In this document: piece after piece, positions 1 to 11,182 of the stretch
How positions within the stretch are numbered: position 1 is the first letter of the stretch
Layout of the letters: each line of letters begins with the position of its first letter
Source: Tolypeutes matacus
Taxonomy: Eukaryota; Chordata; Mammalia; Cingulata; Chlamyphoridae
Direction of reading: 5' to 3'
DNA: 64,000 nucleotides
NCBI GenBank assembly: GCA_026826555.1
Contig: JAKSZT010017954.1
Span: forward strand, 7,575,514 to 7,639,513
Translations under genes and position numbers: made by a program
Notes under the pieces: model-generated
What the model was told of the DNA's origin: nothing
Database searches by the model: none
Seen by the model: only the letters and a program-made list of their open reading frames with translations

Positions 1-560
1 ACCTTCTTTTCTATCAGTAGTCATGGCCTTTAATTGAAACTCCATCATATTTCCATGTAATGTTCTCTATATGTCTATTAGGTCTATATCCTCTAACATA
101 TTATTCAAGGTCTCTGTTGCTTTATTGATCCTATGCCAAGATTTATGTCTAATGGTGTTAATGGTGTATTAAAGTTCCCCATTGTAATTGTAGAGGCATC
201 TATTTCTCCACTTAGTTTTTCCGATGTTTGCCTCATGTATTTTGAGGCACCCTGGTTAGGGGCATAAATGTTCATGATTGTTCTTTCTTCATGATAGATT
301 ACTCCTTTCATGAATATATAGCATCCTTCTTTGTCCCTTACAATAGTTTTGCATTTAAAGTCTATTTTGTCCAATATTAGTATAGCTACTCCTGCCTTTT
401 TTTTTTTTTTTTTTTTGGTTATTGTTTGCATGTAAAATTGTTTTCTAACCATTCACTTTCAATTTCCTTGCATCCCTGGGTCTAAGGTGAATTTCTTGTA
501 GACAGCATATTGATGGGTCATATTTCTTTATCCATTTGCCAATCTGTGTCTCTTGATTGG
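1..560 (-). pseudogene. L1 ORF2 endonuclease remnant
   Basis: An open minus-strand stretch at 105-452 carries recognisable L1 ORF2 endonuclease sequence, with segments such as IMNIYAPNQGASKYM and STITMGNFNTPLTPLD. In an intact L1 the second would be the metal-dependent nuclease motif GDFN; here it reads GNFN, so a catalytic aspartate is lost. A T-run at about 399-416 adds a poly-lysine stretch. The frame is closed upstream and downstream. It is a decayed remnant with no host function implied. Confidence 0.85.
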
Positions 561-789
561 AGAGTTTGATCCATTAACATTCAGTGTTATTACTGTCAAG
601 GCATTACTTACATTAGCCACATTATCTTTACATTTATACATGTCATACGTTGTTTTTATTTCTCTTTTTATCTTTTTAGTTATTCTTACCAGTAATCCTT
701 CCTATACTCTCCTCTAACCCTTTCTCTCCTGTTTTTTCCTTTTAAACTGCAGAATTCCTTTTAGTGTTTCTTGAAGGGCAGGTTTCTTG

Positions 790-1675
790 TTGACAAACTC
801 TCTTAATTTCTGTTTATATATGAATATTTTGAACTCTCCCTAATTTTTGAATGCCAGCTTTGCTGGATACAGAATTCTTGGCTGTCAGTTTTTTTCTTTT
901 AGCACCTTAACTATGTCATACCACTGCCTTCTTGCCTCCATGGTTTCAGATGAGAAATCAGCACTTAATCTTATTGAGCTTCCCTTGTATGTAATGGATC
1001 TCTTTTCTCTTGCTGACTTCAGTATCTCTTTGTCTTGAGCACTGGACAATTTGATAAGTGCATGTCTTGGGGTAGGCCTATTAGGATTTATACTGTTTGG
1101 GTGTGCTGTACTTCCTGGACATGTATGTTCATGTCCCTCAAAAGAGCTGGAAAATGTTCAGCCATTATTCCCTCTAATACTCCTTCTACCCCCTTTCCCT
1201 TCTTTTCTCCCTCTGGGATGCCTATAATTTGCATGTTTGTGCATTTTGTGTTGTCATTCAAATCCTTAAGTCCCTGCTATATATTTTCTATCTTTTTATC
1301 TATCTGTTCTACTATCTGTCTGATTTCAGATGTACTGTTTTCAACATCACTAATTCTTTCCTCTGCCTATTCAAATCTGCTGTTATGTGCTTCCAGTGTA
1401 TTTTTTTATTTCTTGCATTGTGCCATTCATCACCATCAGGTTTGTTATATTTTATGTATGTTTACAGTTTCTTCAGTACATTCCCCCAGTGTCTTCTTAA
1501 TATCCTTTACCTCCCCCTTCACTTCATTAGGTTGATTCGTGATATTTGTTTGGACATCCTTGATTAGTTGTTCCACTTTCTGCATCTTCTCCTGTTTTTT
1601 AGTTTGTTTGTTCGACTGGGCCATGTTTTCCTGTTTCTTAGTATGGCTTGTAATTTTTTGTTGGTATCTAGGCAT
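790..1675 (-). pseudogene. L1 ORF1 remnant
   Basis: Minus-strand sequence corresponds to L1 ORF1, the RNA-binding chaperone of L1 particles. The N-terminal coiled-coil part is open at 1445-1675 (contains MAQSNKQTKKQEKMQK and VKGEVKDIKKTLGE). The RNA-binding part at about 790-1200 is homologous by eye to the second L1 copy at 13431-13829 but is broken by frameshifts. The ORFs called on the plus strand here are antisense shadows. Confidence 0.8.
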
Positions 1676-1829
1676 CTGTTTATCTTGATGGGCTTATTCT
1701 GTTGGTTAGCTTCCCTTTCTACTCTAGGGTTTTATTTTGTTGTTTCTTTGTGTGTGGTAAGGTTCTTTTTTGATACATGGTTCCTCTTATTCTATATCCT
1801 TGCAGTTGTCTGTGTTCCCTTGAAAAAAA

Positions 1830-2300
1830 ATTAGGACCAGAGAAAAGGAAAGAGATAAGAAGAAAAAAAGAATAATAGTAATAATAATACAAAATGTAGA
1901 AGCTGAACTGTACAAGAGCTAGGAAACTAAGTAAGTAATACAAATAAAAACTCATTAAAAATACAAAGGAATAAGAATAAAAAAAGGTGGAATAGAAAAA
2001 AATGAAACAAGAAACAAACTAGAGGGAAAAATAGAATGAATGAAAAGATCAGATAGATGAGAAGAGAATAAAAGGGGAAAAAATAGGGAGAGAGAGAAAA
2101 AGAAAAAATGAAGACCAAACAAGAAGAGGTGGAATGAAAGAAAAGCAATAGAAGTCAGAAGATAGAAATATGAAGGAAAGAAACAAAGTAGGTTGAAAAA
2201 AATAAGTAAAAGAAAGAAAAAAAAAAAGGAAACAAAGAAAAGGAAAAGACAACAAACAAGAAACAAAACAGCAACAACGAAAATAACCCAGGAAAAACAA
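1830..2300 (+). repeat. Purine-rich tract inside L1 5' UTR
   Basis: About 470 bases are almost entirely A and G on the plus strand (GAAA, GGAA and AGAAAAA runs without one regular unit). It lies between the ORF1 start and the GC-rich part of the 5' UTR of the antisense L1, so the L1 RNA would be polypyrimidine here. The minus-strand ORFs rich in F, L and S across it are composition artefacts. Confidence 0.7.
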
Positions 2301-2559
2301 ACTACCCCCTTAGGCCCCTAGGGACCTTCTCAGGCTGCTGGTGCTCATCAGTTAATCACCTTGCAGCCTGCCCTTCACGGGTGTTGTACCCAGTTTTAGT
2401 GAATAAAATCAAGGGGGAAAAAAGGAACCCATAAAAGATAAAAAAAATAACAGATTAAAAATAAACACCTAAAACAAAACAACAGGATCTCAGTCTATAC
2501 GTTCCCTATTATAAGCTGTGTGCCTGATAACTCAGTAGGTCACTCCCTGGATCCCTTCT

Positions 2560-2640
2560 CTTAGGAGGTACCGGGGCGTGAACCAGGGACCTTCTATATG
2601 CAAGGCAGGAATTTCTCCACTGAGCTACACAGCTGCTCTA
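2560..2640 (-). mobile_element. tRNA-derived SINE fragment
   Basis: On the minus strand a tRNA-like head is visible: an A-box-like TAGCTCAGTGG followed about 35 bases later by a B-box-like GGTTCACGCCC, ending in CGGTACCTCCTAAG. These are the internal RNA polymerase III promoter boxes of tRNA-derived SINEs. It is embedded in the L1 5' UTR. It may be a separate insertion or a captured part of that UTR; no TSD was identified. Confidence 0.6.
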
Positions 2641-3250
2641 TAGGTTAAATAGGCTTCTGAAAGCTTATCTGGCTCTTCTCTCCCCCTGTTCCCTCAGGTG
2701 GGTTGGACTTCTAACAGTTTTCAGGGACCGAGCTAGTTGGGCACCTATCTCTGCCCCCACCCTGACCAAATACCTCTCTCTCAGGGCAGCTGGGTGTGGC
2801 AGCCTGCCTGAGCAGATCCTCCCTCCCCACTCCCCAGGGCCACCTCAGTGCTGGCTGGGGTCCTCCCCGAGATTCAAAGGAGGCTGAGGTGGCTAAACCC
2901 ACCAAAAAGAAACCACTCTCCACCCTCTGCCAGATCCGTCTTCCTTCCGGGGAATGCTTCCTTGGACTCGGCTGGCTGCAGTGAGCCAGGGGTTCCAAAG
3001 AGGCTATTTACCTTGAGGGTGGGGCTTATACACCCACCATTTCCAGCCACAGGGGTGAGCAACTCACAGTTTTCCCTTGGCCTCTTTGTGTCTTTGTCCC
3101 ACGCCCTCCTGGATGATGCTCAGCAGCCTCCTGTTCTGTAGATTCCCAAAGCAGCTCCTTTGGGTAGGTGTTTAGCCTTTCTCCGCCACATTTTTGTGAG
3201 AGAGGTGAGCAATGCCTACCTACATTAATACCATTTTCCTGGAAGTCTTT

Positions 3251-4435
3251 GCTCTAAAGTTTGAGAGTCACTGATATAGATGTAAAAATTATAAAATCAT
3301 GATGCCGGTCATAACACTACAAGCCAGGAATTCAGGGGGCTTTGGTTAATTCAGTTAATATTTATGGGCCCCTTTGTATCTTTCATTCATGTATTCATTC
3401 CACTAGACCTTATTGGTCACCAGTAAGCAGTTGTATAACTTTGAATGAGTCAAATAACTATCAGGATTGGATCATTTGTTTCTTGATGTCAATTATACCA
3501 GCAGAAAGTTAAAAAAAAAAATCTCTCTCTATATTTTTTTACCCTTCTATTAGGAGATAGGGACAAATGACAGTCTGATATCTGAGATTTAGTAAAAGCA
3601 AAACATTTCCAGCATCTATCATTAGGCAAATTCAAGGCAATTTCCTATGCCTTGCACATCTGTATTTAGAGTAGTAGGTGATGTTCCACAGCCATGTTCC
3701 TGGGAACTTGGGGATGACTTCATCATCATAAACTGTTCTTCCTTCTGTGCTGCTTCCTTCAGTGACTCTTGCGGACTGGAAACCCCATTTCTTTCTTTTA
3801 TTTAGAGGTCCTGATGTTGGAAATCACATCTTATCTGAGTTAGTGGCCTCAATATCTGGAACATCAGATGAACTAATTTTTAAGCAAATGAATTCACAAA
3901 GCATCTAAAATATCAAATTGTGTTCAGTAGCTTTACTTCAGCACTATATGTGTTTTCATTGTATTTGTTGGAGCTATATGAAGTTGCTGATACTTGGCCA
4001 GAAATGGCAATTTCATATGGTACAACCAAGTTCCTCAGTTCTTTGAAACTTGGCCCTCTATGTATGGTTTAGCTAGTGGCTTCCTATTAGTCAGGATAGT
4101 CAGGTAACCACACTATGCTATTCTCTTCATTATGGATAAGTTATTTCTTTAGCTACATTTTGTCAGACTTCAACAAAAGTTCTTCTAAATAAATTATTTC
4201 ACACTTGACTGAAAGATCTTGAAAGGTTTCAGTGATATAAATAGAAATCAACCCAAGATTGTGTTATCACTTTAAAAAATTGAGCTTTGACTTTTAGCTG
4301 TGATTTGGGAGCCAGCAAACTTTATCAATGTACTTCTCATGGTAAATTTCAGCACTTGGAACCCACTAACACCATTTTCCACTGTCCAAGATAGTCTCAA
4401 AGATCCCTTCTTCTCTGCTCTTCCTCACTCCAATT
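3251..4435. other. Intronic sequence without recognised features
   Basis: AT-rich, non-coding. I see no coding pattern, RNA gene or clear repeat family. Presumably an upstream intron of the GALNT gene. Confidence 0.5.
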
Positions 4436-4439
4436 CTTG

Positions 4440-4600
4440 GGAAGTAGTCATTTCAGTTGAACCAACATCTGCTGCACATGTACTATGTGGTAGATACAGA
4501 GCTAAGAGCTTATGGGATGCAAAAATGAACAAGGCATGCTACCTGACCCCAAGGAGTTTACATCTAGCAGGAGAGGCAGATATGTCAGGCTGTAATACTT
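4440..4600 (-). mobile_element. L2 (LINE-2) 3' fragment
   Basis: The plus strand reads like the reverse complement of the L2 3' end: a 'tactatgtggtagatacagagct' type segment, then 'aaaaatgaacaaggc' and 'ccaaggagtttacatcta'. Ancient and diverged; the 104-codon plus frame over it is fortuitous. Confidence 0.6.
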
Positions 4601-5579
4601 GGCAGCATAAATAACTGTGACATTAAGTTCCTATTGAGCTTTATTCCCTTTGATTAAATTGAATGTCTTCTGCATCCAATTGCAAATCCTGGTGACTGCA
4701 GTGCAATATATGTTATAAAAAACATTGTATCTTGACTGCAAATGAACTCAGAGGTGGGGGTGAGGGACAGGGGCAAGGAAGAACAAAAAAGGTTGAGTAC
4801 AATTAGTCTGGGCATTTGTTTATGAGATTGAACCATGCCTGGGCCCAGGTGCTGTTTATGTCTGGAAGAGACAAGCTCTTTTCCTGTATGACGTTTCTGC
4901 TTTGTGGCTAAACCACTCATGGTGAGCGTGTCTGTGTACAAACTTACATTCTGCCCATGAGCGTGTATGCTCATGCTTAACTGATTCAATGACTACATTT
5001 CCCCCAACATATTACACCAAATGTACTTAACGGCAATTAGAATGTTGGCCGCCTGCTGTGCGCAAATCTCCCCAGAAAACAAAACTCTCCTAAATGGCAG
5101 TATAAGTAATTCTGAAGATTAAAGCCAGTGATTTGCGTAGTGCTTGGTTCATTTGCTTCCTGCAAATATCAAGATTAACAAAGAAACTCATTGATGCCAT
5201 TTTGCCTCCTTGGAGCTTGTGCATAGGCCTGAGGGAAGTACATCACATTTGGTTCCATGATTCCGGTGAAGACTTGCTGGTGCTTTCTTTTAAGGCCAAC
5301 ATGCTGATTTAATTGCATTTCTCTTGGCAAAAGTGTTTCAAGAAAACAAATCAGTTTAAGTATATTTTTACAGGAAATGTTCCACCCAACCCTTCCCAAG
5401 TGACAGCCTTCTCAAAGAATTACGAAGGAAGCTTAGCCAATTTGGGACTGCTGAAAAGGGCAACTCAGGTCTCGACTCAAAGACCCCGTATCCCAGTTGT
5501 TGATACTAGATTTCTCCAACCGTGAAAAGAGGGCCTAGAACAAGTTGTGCCCCACGTCACCTTCCATTTCTAATATGTT
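4601..5579. other. Intronic sequence without recognised features
   Basis: No convincing gene, RNA or repeat. Short open frames on both strands show no protein family signal. Confidence 0.5.
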
Positions 5580-5710
5580 AATTTACTCAATAACCAGTAT
5601 TTTTGAAGTATGGATACTGTACCCTAGATTGCACCAGGTGCTGGGAAATACAGTGGTGAATGAGAAGCAAAGTCCTTGCCCTCACAGCAGAGAAATCTTT
5701 TCCATGCATT
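5580..5710 (-). mobile_element. L2 (LINE-2) 3' fragment
   Basis: Contains 'ccaggtgctgggaaatacagtggtgaa' type sequence followed by 'agtccttgccctcacag', the antisense form of the L2 3' end. Diverged and short. Confidence 0.6.
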
Positions 5711-5784
5711 ATGCCTTGGTCCCTTTAGAGAGACCAGCAGCCAATGCCAGCTGCCATTTTCAACAATTTCTCTGGACACCCTAC

Positions 5785-5872
5785 TTCTGTTCTACTTCTG
5801 TTCTACATCTCTTCTACATCTACCTCTATTCTACATCGATCTACATCTATTCTAGGCAAAGAATAGATGTAG
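5785..5872. repeat. TTCTAC-type short tandem repeat ending in a hairpin
   Basis: Imperfect repeats of TTCTAC(T/A)TCT run to about 5852. They end in a perfect inverted repeat: ctacatctattct at 5841-5853 pairs with agaatagatgtag at 5860-5872 around a 6-base loop (aggcaa). Probably a simple repeat whose right arm was copied in inverted form; no function is implied. Confidence 0.75.
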
Positions 5873-6202
5873 TAACCTAAGACTATTCCTGACTCCTTCC
5901 AGACATCTGGGAGTGGAAGTGGAGGGAAAGAAAGGAGTAGGGGAGTAGATTTAAAAGGAGGAATCTTCACTGTGCCTTCAGCCCCAGCACTTGAGTCCCT
6001 GTCGCCCTGTGTTCTTACATCCTTGAAGCCTCTTGCTCCCTGTTCAGCCAGCAGGCAAAACTGCAGTCAGCAAGCATGTTAAGGTCTAGTAGGCAAAGTA
6101 ATGACTTTGTGAAAATGGGTGTCATGGTATCTCACTCTTTTCTTCCTAAGACATTTTATTCCCTGACTCTGTGTGAATGTGCGTGTGAGTGTGTTTAAAA
6201 AC

Positions 6203-7151
6203 TGCTTTATGTAAAATGAACTAAATAGGAAGAATAAACACGTGGAGTGAAAATCCAGAGTATAGATTACCAGGAGATAAAATGAGGACTGAGGGGTACT
6301 GATACTTAGTGTATGGAGAATTTTTAATTAGCTTGACTGTAAGAGTGTGGAAATGGATATAGTTGATGGTAACACATTATAATGAGCATAACTAACATGG
6401 CTGGTTTATAAATGGGTTGTGGCTGAAAGGGGTAGTCTAGGGATGTAAATGTCAATTGAAAGAAAGCCAAAGAATAATCTAAGGACTGAATAACAGTGAA
6501 CCCAGTGGTAGATGAGGATTGTGGTTAATAGTACAAATACAAGAATGTTCTATTAACTAGAACAAATGTACATCACTGTTACACAATGGTAAGAATATAG
6601 TGATGCATGGGGAAAGTACAATTAATGTAATTTATGATTATAGCTAACAGCAGTATTGTAATATTCTTGCATTAATGTCAAAGAAGTTACTATGTCAATG
6701 CTAAGGGTCAATAATAGGCGGGTATGGGATTTTTCCTTTTAGACTAAGGAAAATGTTCATAAATTTACTGAGGTGATAACTGTAAAACTCTGTGATGAAA
6801 GTGAGAGCCACTGAGTATACACTTTGAATGGATTGTATAAGGCATGGTACTGTATAACACAGTGAACCATATGGTAGAAGATGGACTGTGGTTAACAATA
6901 CAAATATGAGAGTGTTCTCTCATGAACTATAACAAATGTACAATACTAATACATGGTGTTAATAGTGGAGAGGGGTATGGAAAAACATGCTAAATGTAAG
7001 CCATGGAGCATAGTAAGTGGTAATAGTCTGATGATGTTCTTTGATAATCTGTAACAAAAGTTCCACAACAGTGCAAGGTGTTGGTAGAGGGGTGATATAC
7101 GGGAATTCCACATATTATGCATGATTGTTTTATAAGCTCACAACTTCTCTA

Positions 7152-7201
<50 letters not shown>

Positions 7202-7219
7202 TATATATAATGCTTTATG
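6203..7219 (+). mobile_element. 5'-truncated xenarthran L1, 3' UTR only, with TSD
   Basis: A sense-strand L1 3' end of about 1 kb. It contains diverged internal repeats (variants of 'gaactataacaaatgtac' and 'ggttaatagtacaaatac'). It is homologous, in reverse complement, to the 3' UTR of the L1 at 11183-12325. The 3' end is an A-run turned into an (AT)n tail. A 9-bp direct repeat tgctttatg at 6203-6211 and 7211-7219 fits a target-site duplication, giving an insert of 6212-7210. Confidence 0.75.
7151..7210 (+). repeat. (AT)n microsatellite at L1 tail
   Basis: A run of ten A's followed by about 25 TA units with one interruption. It sits at the poly(A) end of the preceding L1 and probably grew from it. 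Confidence 0.9.
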
Positions 7220-7765
7220 AGTAATTGCAAATTAGTTTTAATGAAAAATATTTAGAAACATGTCTGCAAAGCTCCATAAAATTTTATTCTATACACTAGT
7301 CCAAAAGAATATTTAGAGAGATGCCATTATTTGTCAAAATTGTATGTTAGATTTGGAATTCCTCACCCCCACCCATATACCTCATAGCAGAGGACTGGGC
7401 CGGGCCGGGTTGAGAAATTGGTGGAGGGCTCTGGGTCCAATGAGAAAAAGTCTTGTTTCCCTACACCTATGCTTTGTTTGTCATTTCCTCTAATACTTGC
7501 CATTTTATGTCCAATGTAAACACTACATTGAAATTTATAGATGTATTCTGTGGTTTTCTAACTGCCAAATCGAATAGACTTTTAAAATCTTTTTTTTTTT
7601 TTAATTTAAAGAAAATGTACAAATAATAGCCAAATGTATTACTTATGAATTGTGTAGAAGCATACAGAGTGAAAAATCCCTCTTCAAGCCCTAACCCCAA
7701 ATCTCTCACCCTAATCATTCCCCCAAATACCTATTTCTGTTACTTGGCAGCACACTGTAATTTTT
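7220..7765. other. Intronic sequence without recognised features
   Basis: AT-rich, with a T-run at about 7589-7602 that may mark the tail of an old antisense retroposon. No coding signal. Confidence 0.4.
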
Positions 7766-7769
7766 TCTC

Positions 7770-8045
7770 CTCTGTTTTTGCACATGCTATTAATTTTGCC
7801 TAAAGAGTTTTTCCCTTCTTCCCCTCTCTCCTAGAAATTACCTACCCGTGCTTCATGGCCCAGATCAAATTTTATCTCCTCTGTGAAACCTTCTCTGGGA
7901 CCCAATCGATCTCCTTGAAGGCAGAAATAAGCTTCCAGAGCAGCCTGAAAAAAACCTCCCTGATGACATTTATCCTTCTGTATTGTAATTATGATTTACA
8001 TCTCTTTTTCTCTTCTGGAGCTGTGAGCTTTCCCTAGGTAATAGT
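7770..8045 (+). mobile_element. L2 (LINE-2) fragment
   Basis: Reads like the sense L2 3' region: 'cttcatggcccagatcaaattttatctcc', 'gaaaccttctctggga', 'ccttgaaggcagaaata', then the T-rich end. Old and diverged. Confidence 0.55.
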
Positions 8046-8222
8046 GAGTTTTGAAAATATTTGGATACAAAATAAATGGATACAAGATCCATGTTAAAAA
8101 TAAAGGAATAAAATATTTAAGAAAAAAAGTTAAAAAAAAAAACCAGCAGCATAAACATAAATTCACTCCATATAAAGTCAATTATTTGATAAACATTTAT
8201 TTAAAAAAATCAAGAAAGGCGT

Positions 8223-8867
8223 TGCGTATTAGCCAAAGAGGTGCTGATGCAAAGAAATCTGTTGGTTTTTATCAAGGGTATCTATTTGGGGTAAAAGCTT
8301 ACAGTTACAAGGCCCTAAAGAGTCTAACTCAAGGTACCATAAGAGGTATTTTCTCACCCGAAGTCTGTTGCCACGTGTTGACACAAGATGGCAGGTGATC
8401 TTGTGAATGTTCAGCCTTCCTCTTTCCTCTTAAGGCTCCATGGGCCCAGCTTCTTCCAATCTCAGCTGTAAACTGGCATAGGGCTCAGCTACTCTGTTCT
8501 CTTCAACAGCCAACTATCAAGTGAGTGGCTCATCTCTCTTCCTGGGCCACAGGATCCTCCTCTGTGTCTATGGGGCTCCCTTCTTTTCTCACATATCTAC
8601 TTCTGTGTGTCTACTTGTGTGTATCTTTTTTTCTCCATTTTCTTGACTGAGTATCCATTTCTATAGTCCATCAAGGGGACGGGGACTCAAACTGAGTCGC
8701 CCTAATGAAGTGGCCGAATCAAAGCCCTAATCTTGATTTAATCAAGTAAACGTAAAGCCTTTGAATTTAAATCTATCAAAGGGTATCATGCCCGGAGGAA
8801 CAGACCAGTTTACAAACACAGGCAATATTTCTTTTTTGGAATTCATAAATAATAACAAACTGCCACA
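8223..8867 (-). mobile_element. MaLR-like solo LTR, antisense
   Basis: The reverse complement aligns by eye along its length with the LTR at 23124-23715: shared start tgtggcagtttg, 'gataccctttga', 'gattagggctttgatt', and near the end 'accttgagttggactcttta'-type and 'ggtgctgatgca' sequence. Length about 645 bp. Termini fit TG...CA, but flanking 5-mers do not match, so the borders may be off by a few bases. A solo LTR without internal region. Confidence 0.75.
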
Positions 8868-9091
8868 CATTGCCTTTTACCAGTGATAAGCACGGAGATG
8901 TATTTATACTGCTCAGTTTCCTGGGAGTTTTCTTTCTCCTGGATCATGTCACTGGGACAAAAAATATTTGAATTAAATAAAGTCATCATTCCCTGGCAAG
9001 GTGAGCTTCTTCCCCAGGGATATGATGAGGCAACTTCAAATAGGCATAAGAGATAGCTCTGGCGGGAACTCCATCCTCCTGTGATCAGAAA

Positions 9092-9264
9092 GGGAATTGG
9101 CTGTGGCTCAATCAGTAGGGCTCCCGTTTACCATATGGGAGGCCCCGGGTTCGGTTCCCGGGGCCTCCTGGTGAAGGCAAGCCCGCCTGCACAGCGTGGT
9201 TAGCTGACCCAGTGAGCACAAGCAGCAAGGGGGGGGGATAAATGAATAAATAAATAAAATCTTT
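9092..9264 (+). mobile_element. DAS-like tRNA-derived SINE
   Basis: The head reads ctgtggctcaatcagtaggg (A-box region) and gggttcggttcccgggg (B-box region), followed by a GC-rich body ending in AATAAATAAATAAAATCTTT. A second SINE head (gggaaacggatgtggctcaa) follows at 9265 and stops after about 26 bases, so two copies may be joined or one truncated. The family appears again at 32772 and 56199 in antisense. Confidence 0.85.
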
Positions 9265-9384
9265 GGGAAACGGATGTGGCTCAAGAGGCTTTTCATTAAA
9301 CCCTTAACATTTCAGAACTGTGTGCTCCATGCAGCCCTTTTGTGCCACAGGTGGGCTAGAATGCTCTTTCTCTATTTGATTTAT

Positions 9385-9490
9385 AAATGCGTTTAACAAA
9401 TATTTATTGATGGCCCAAATCTATGGTGGGAGACATATCAACAAAAGAGCTATGATTCCTGTCCTCTTGTATCCTACAGGCTAGCGATAA
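9385..9490 (-). mobile_element. L2 (LINE-2) 3' fragment
   Basis: Contains 'aacaaatatttattgatggccca' and 'gattcctgtcctcttgtatcctacaggct' type sequence, the antisense L2 3' end. Short and diverged. Confidence 0.5.
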
Positions 9491-10480
9491 GAAGAGTAAG
9501 TGTTGGGCATGAAAGGTTTATCTTTGCCCGCTTGAGTCCGTGCCCATGTATTCACTATCATTTTTGAACCTCCCTCGCCAGTGCCCACGTGGGAAATTGA
9601 ACCAACTTGGCTGTCTCCAGGTTAGCCTCTGCTCTGACCTGGGGGCATTCTAGAAAGGAAGTGACTAGCTGGAGGAAAGCTGGAAAGAATGGAAACTCGT
9701 GTATTGTTAACATATGTCTGAGGGACGGCACAAGTGGCAGGGAGGACTCTATAGGACATTGAGAAACCAGTGGAAATGGGATGTCAAGATGATTGAAAAA
9801 TTTCTCTTCATGCTGTTTTTACTGTAGAGTCAGGAATATGTTATTGAATTAGGAAATGGTCACAAAAGTTGTTAAGTTGTTTTATCCGTGGGTATTAATG
9901 GATGCGACCAGAAGTCAGGCAAACCCAGTTGGATGGTGCGGTTTCGTTATAAAATGTTCAGCCCTGGGCATTCATCCTATATGGCACTTACCGTTATTTT
10001 AAAGGTAGTTCCATAGCTTCAAGAAATTGGCATACAGTTGAAGCTAACTTGATTTTATAAGGAAAGTTACTGTCATTTTAGGTTTAAGTTTCTCAAGCCC
10101 TTTCAAAGCTAATGTTGACTCACAGAAGAAGGTCTGCAAGCAGAGTGATTGATTTTGTTCTTATATACAAGCCCATCATTTAATAGCTTCTGGGTAAAGG
10201 AAAAGTTGGTGGTTAGGTTGGTTATCTGGAATGGGTAATGTAAGACTGGGCCATGTCATCTTTCCCCATGTCTTGGATTTAAAAAGGTAAAACAATGTGA
10301 TCAGATTTCAGCTTGGCACTCTGTTTCCACCTGGCATCAGAGGACATGTGAGATGATATGGTCTGTCTCTTATTCATGCCAATTGATGCTATGCCCATGA
10401 AAAATCTTAGGGCTTCAGTCAAGTATGGCTGTGCCCTCCAATTTTGCAATATGGTTCTGTCATTCATGAATTAATAGAAA
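9491..10480. other. Intronic sequence without recognised features
   Basis: No gene or recognisable repeat. The 62-codon minus frame at 10279-10467 has no recognisable family. Confidence 0.5.
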
Positions 10481-10484
10481 CTGA

Positions 10485-11169
10485 TATATATTGTTCTCTG
10501 TTATATTTGCTCATTATAAAAAATAAGAATAGAAAAAGTATAAAGAAGCAAGGAAAAATTATTTGTAATTTCACAACCGAGAGGCAAAATGACATTTCAT
10601 AGTTATTTTAATTTGAATTTCTTTTATTAATAGTGACGTTTTACCTATTTTCACTTGTTAGTAATTCTGTGATTCTTGTTCTCTGAACAAATTTTTTTAT
10701 CTAATTATGTTCTTTGGTTTTTTATTATTGAGTACTAAAAGATCTTAAAACATTTGATAATTGTCAGAAGTGATTTATTGCAGTTTGCTGTTGTCTTTTA
10801 GTTTTATTGTTTTTGATGATCAGAAGTTTGGAACTAAAATTACTACTTTAAGCTTATTAAATTTTTCAATATCCAAAGCTTGTATGAATATTTGCATATA
10901 TTTTTATTTTATTTTTCTTATGTTTGGAGTTCTATATGCAGCTGTTTTACCTATCTAAAATTTATTTTGAACTGTGTTTTGAGTAGAGTCTCTCACTTTT
11001 TTTCCCTTTGGGACAGACTGTAGTCTCAACATCACTTATTGAATAATTTTTGTGGTACCTTCTTGGTGTACTAAATTCTCTAAGATCAGGCCTGTTTCTC
11101 GTCACTTGGTTCTGTTTCACTAACCAGTCTGCTTGTTATAGGACCATGCTGAGGAAATTATCATAGTTT
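10485..11169 (-). mobile_element. Ancient L1 fragment, antisense, left part
   Basis: AT-rich sequence with the feel of an old L1 ORF2/3' region read in antisense (for example 'acatcacttattgaataatttttg', the region of the 'CCATTTATTGAA' motif seen in many L1s). It is broken at 11182 by the younger L1 and may continue after 15890. Family-level assignment is uncertain. Confidence 0.5.
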
Positions 11170-11182
11170 TACATTGGATTTT

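Larger units (their letters stand above)
1..3250 (-). mobile_element. L1 (LINE-1) element, 5' half, antisense, cut by window edge
   Basis: Read on the minus strand from about 3250 down to 1, this is the 5' UTR, ORF1 and the beginning of ORF2 of an L1 retrotransposon. The right end (about 3220-3250) resembles the reverse complement of an L1 5' start ('ccattttcctggaag'). The ORF2 endonuclease continues off the left edge, so length and target-site duplication cannot be judged. Both ORFs are broken, so it is not mobile. Element type is confident; the exact right border is an estimate. Confidence 0.85.

Noticed and set aside
9092..9180. Possible tRNA gene (A and B boxes)
   Set aside because: The same head occurs at several sites with poly(A)-type tails and TSDs, so it is a SINE and not a tRNA gene. 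The same applies to 2560, 14206, 32772, 34579, 40898 and 56199.
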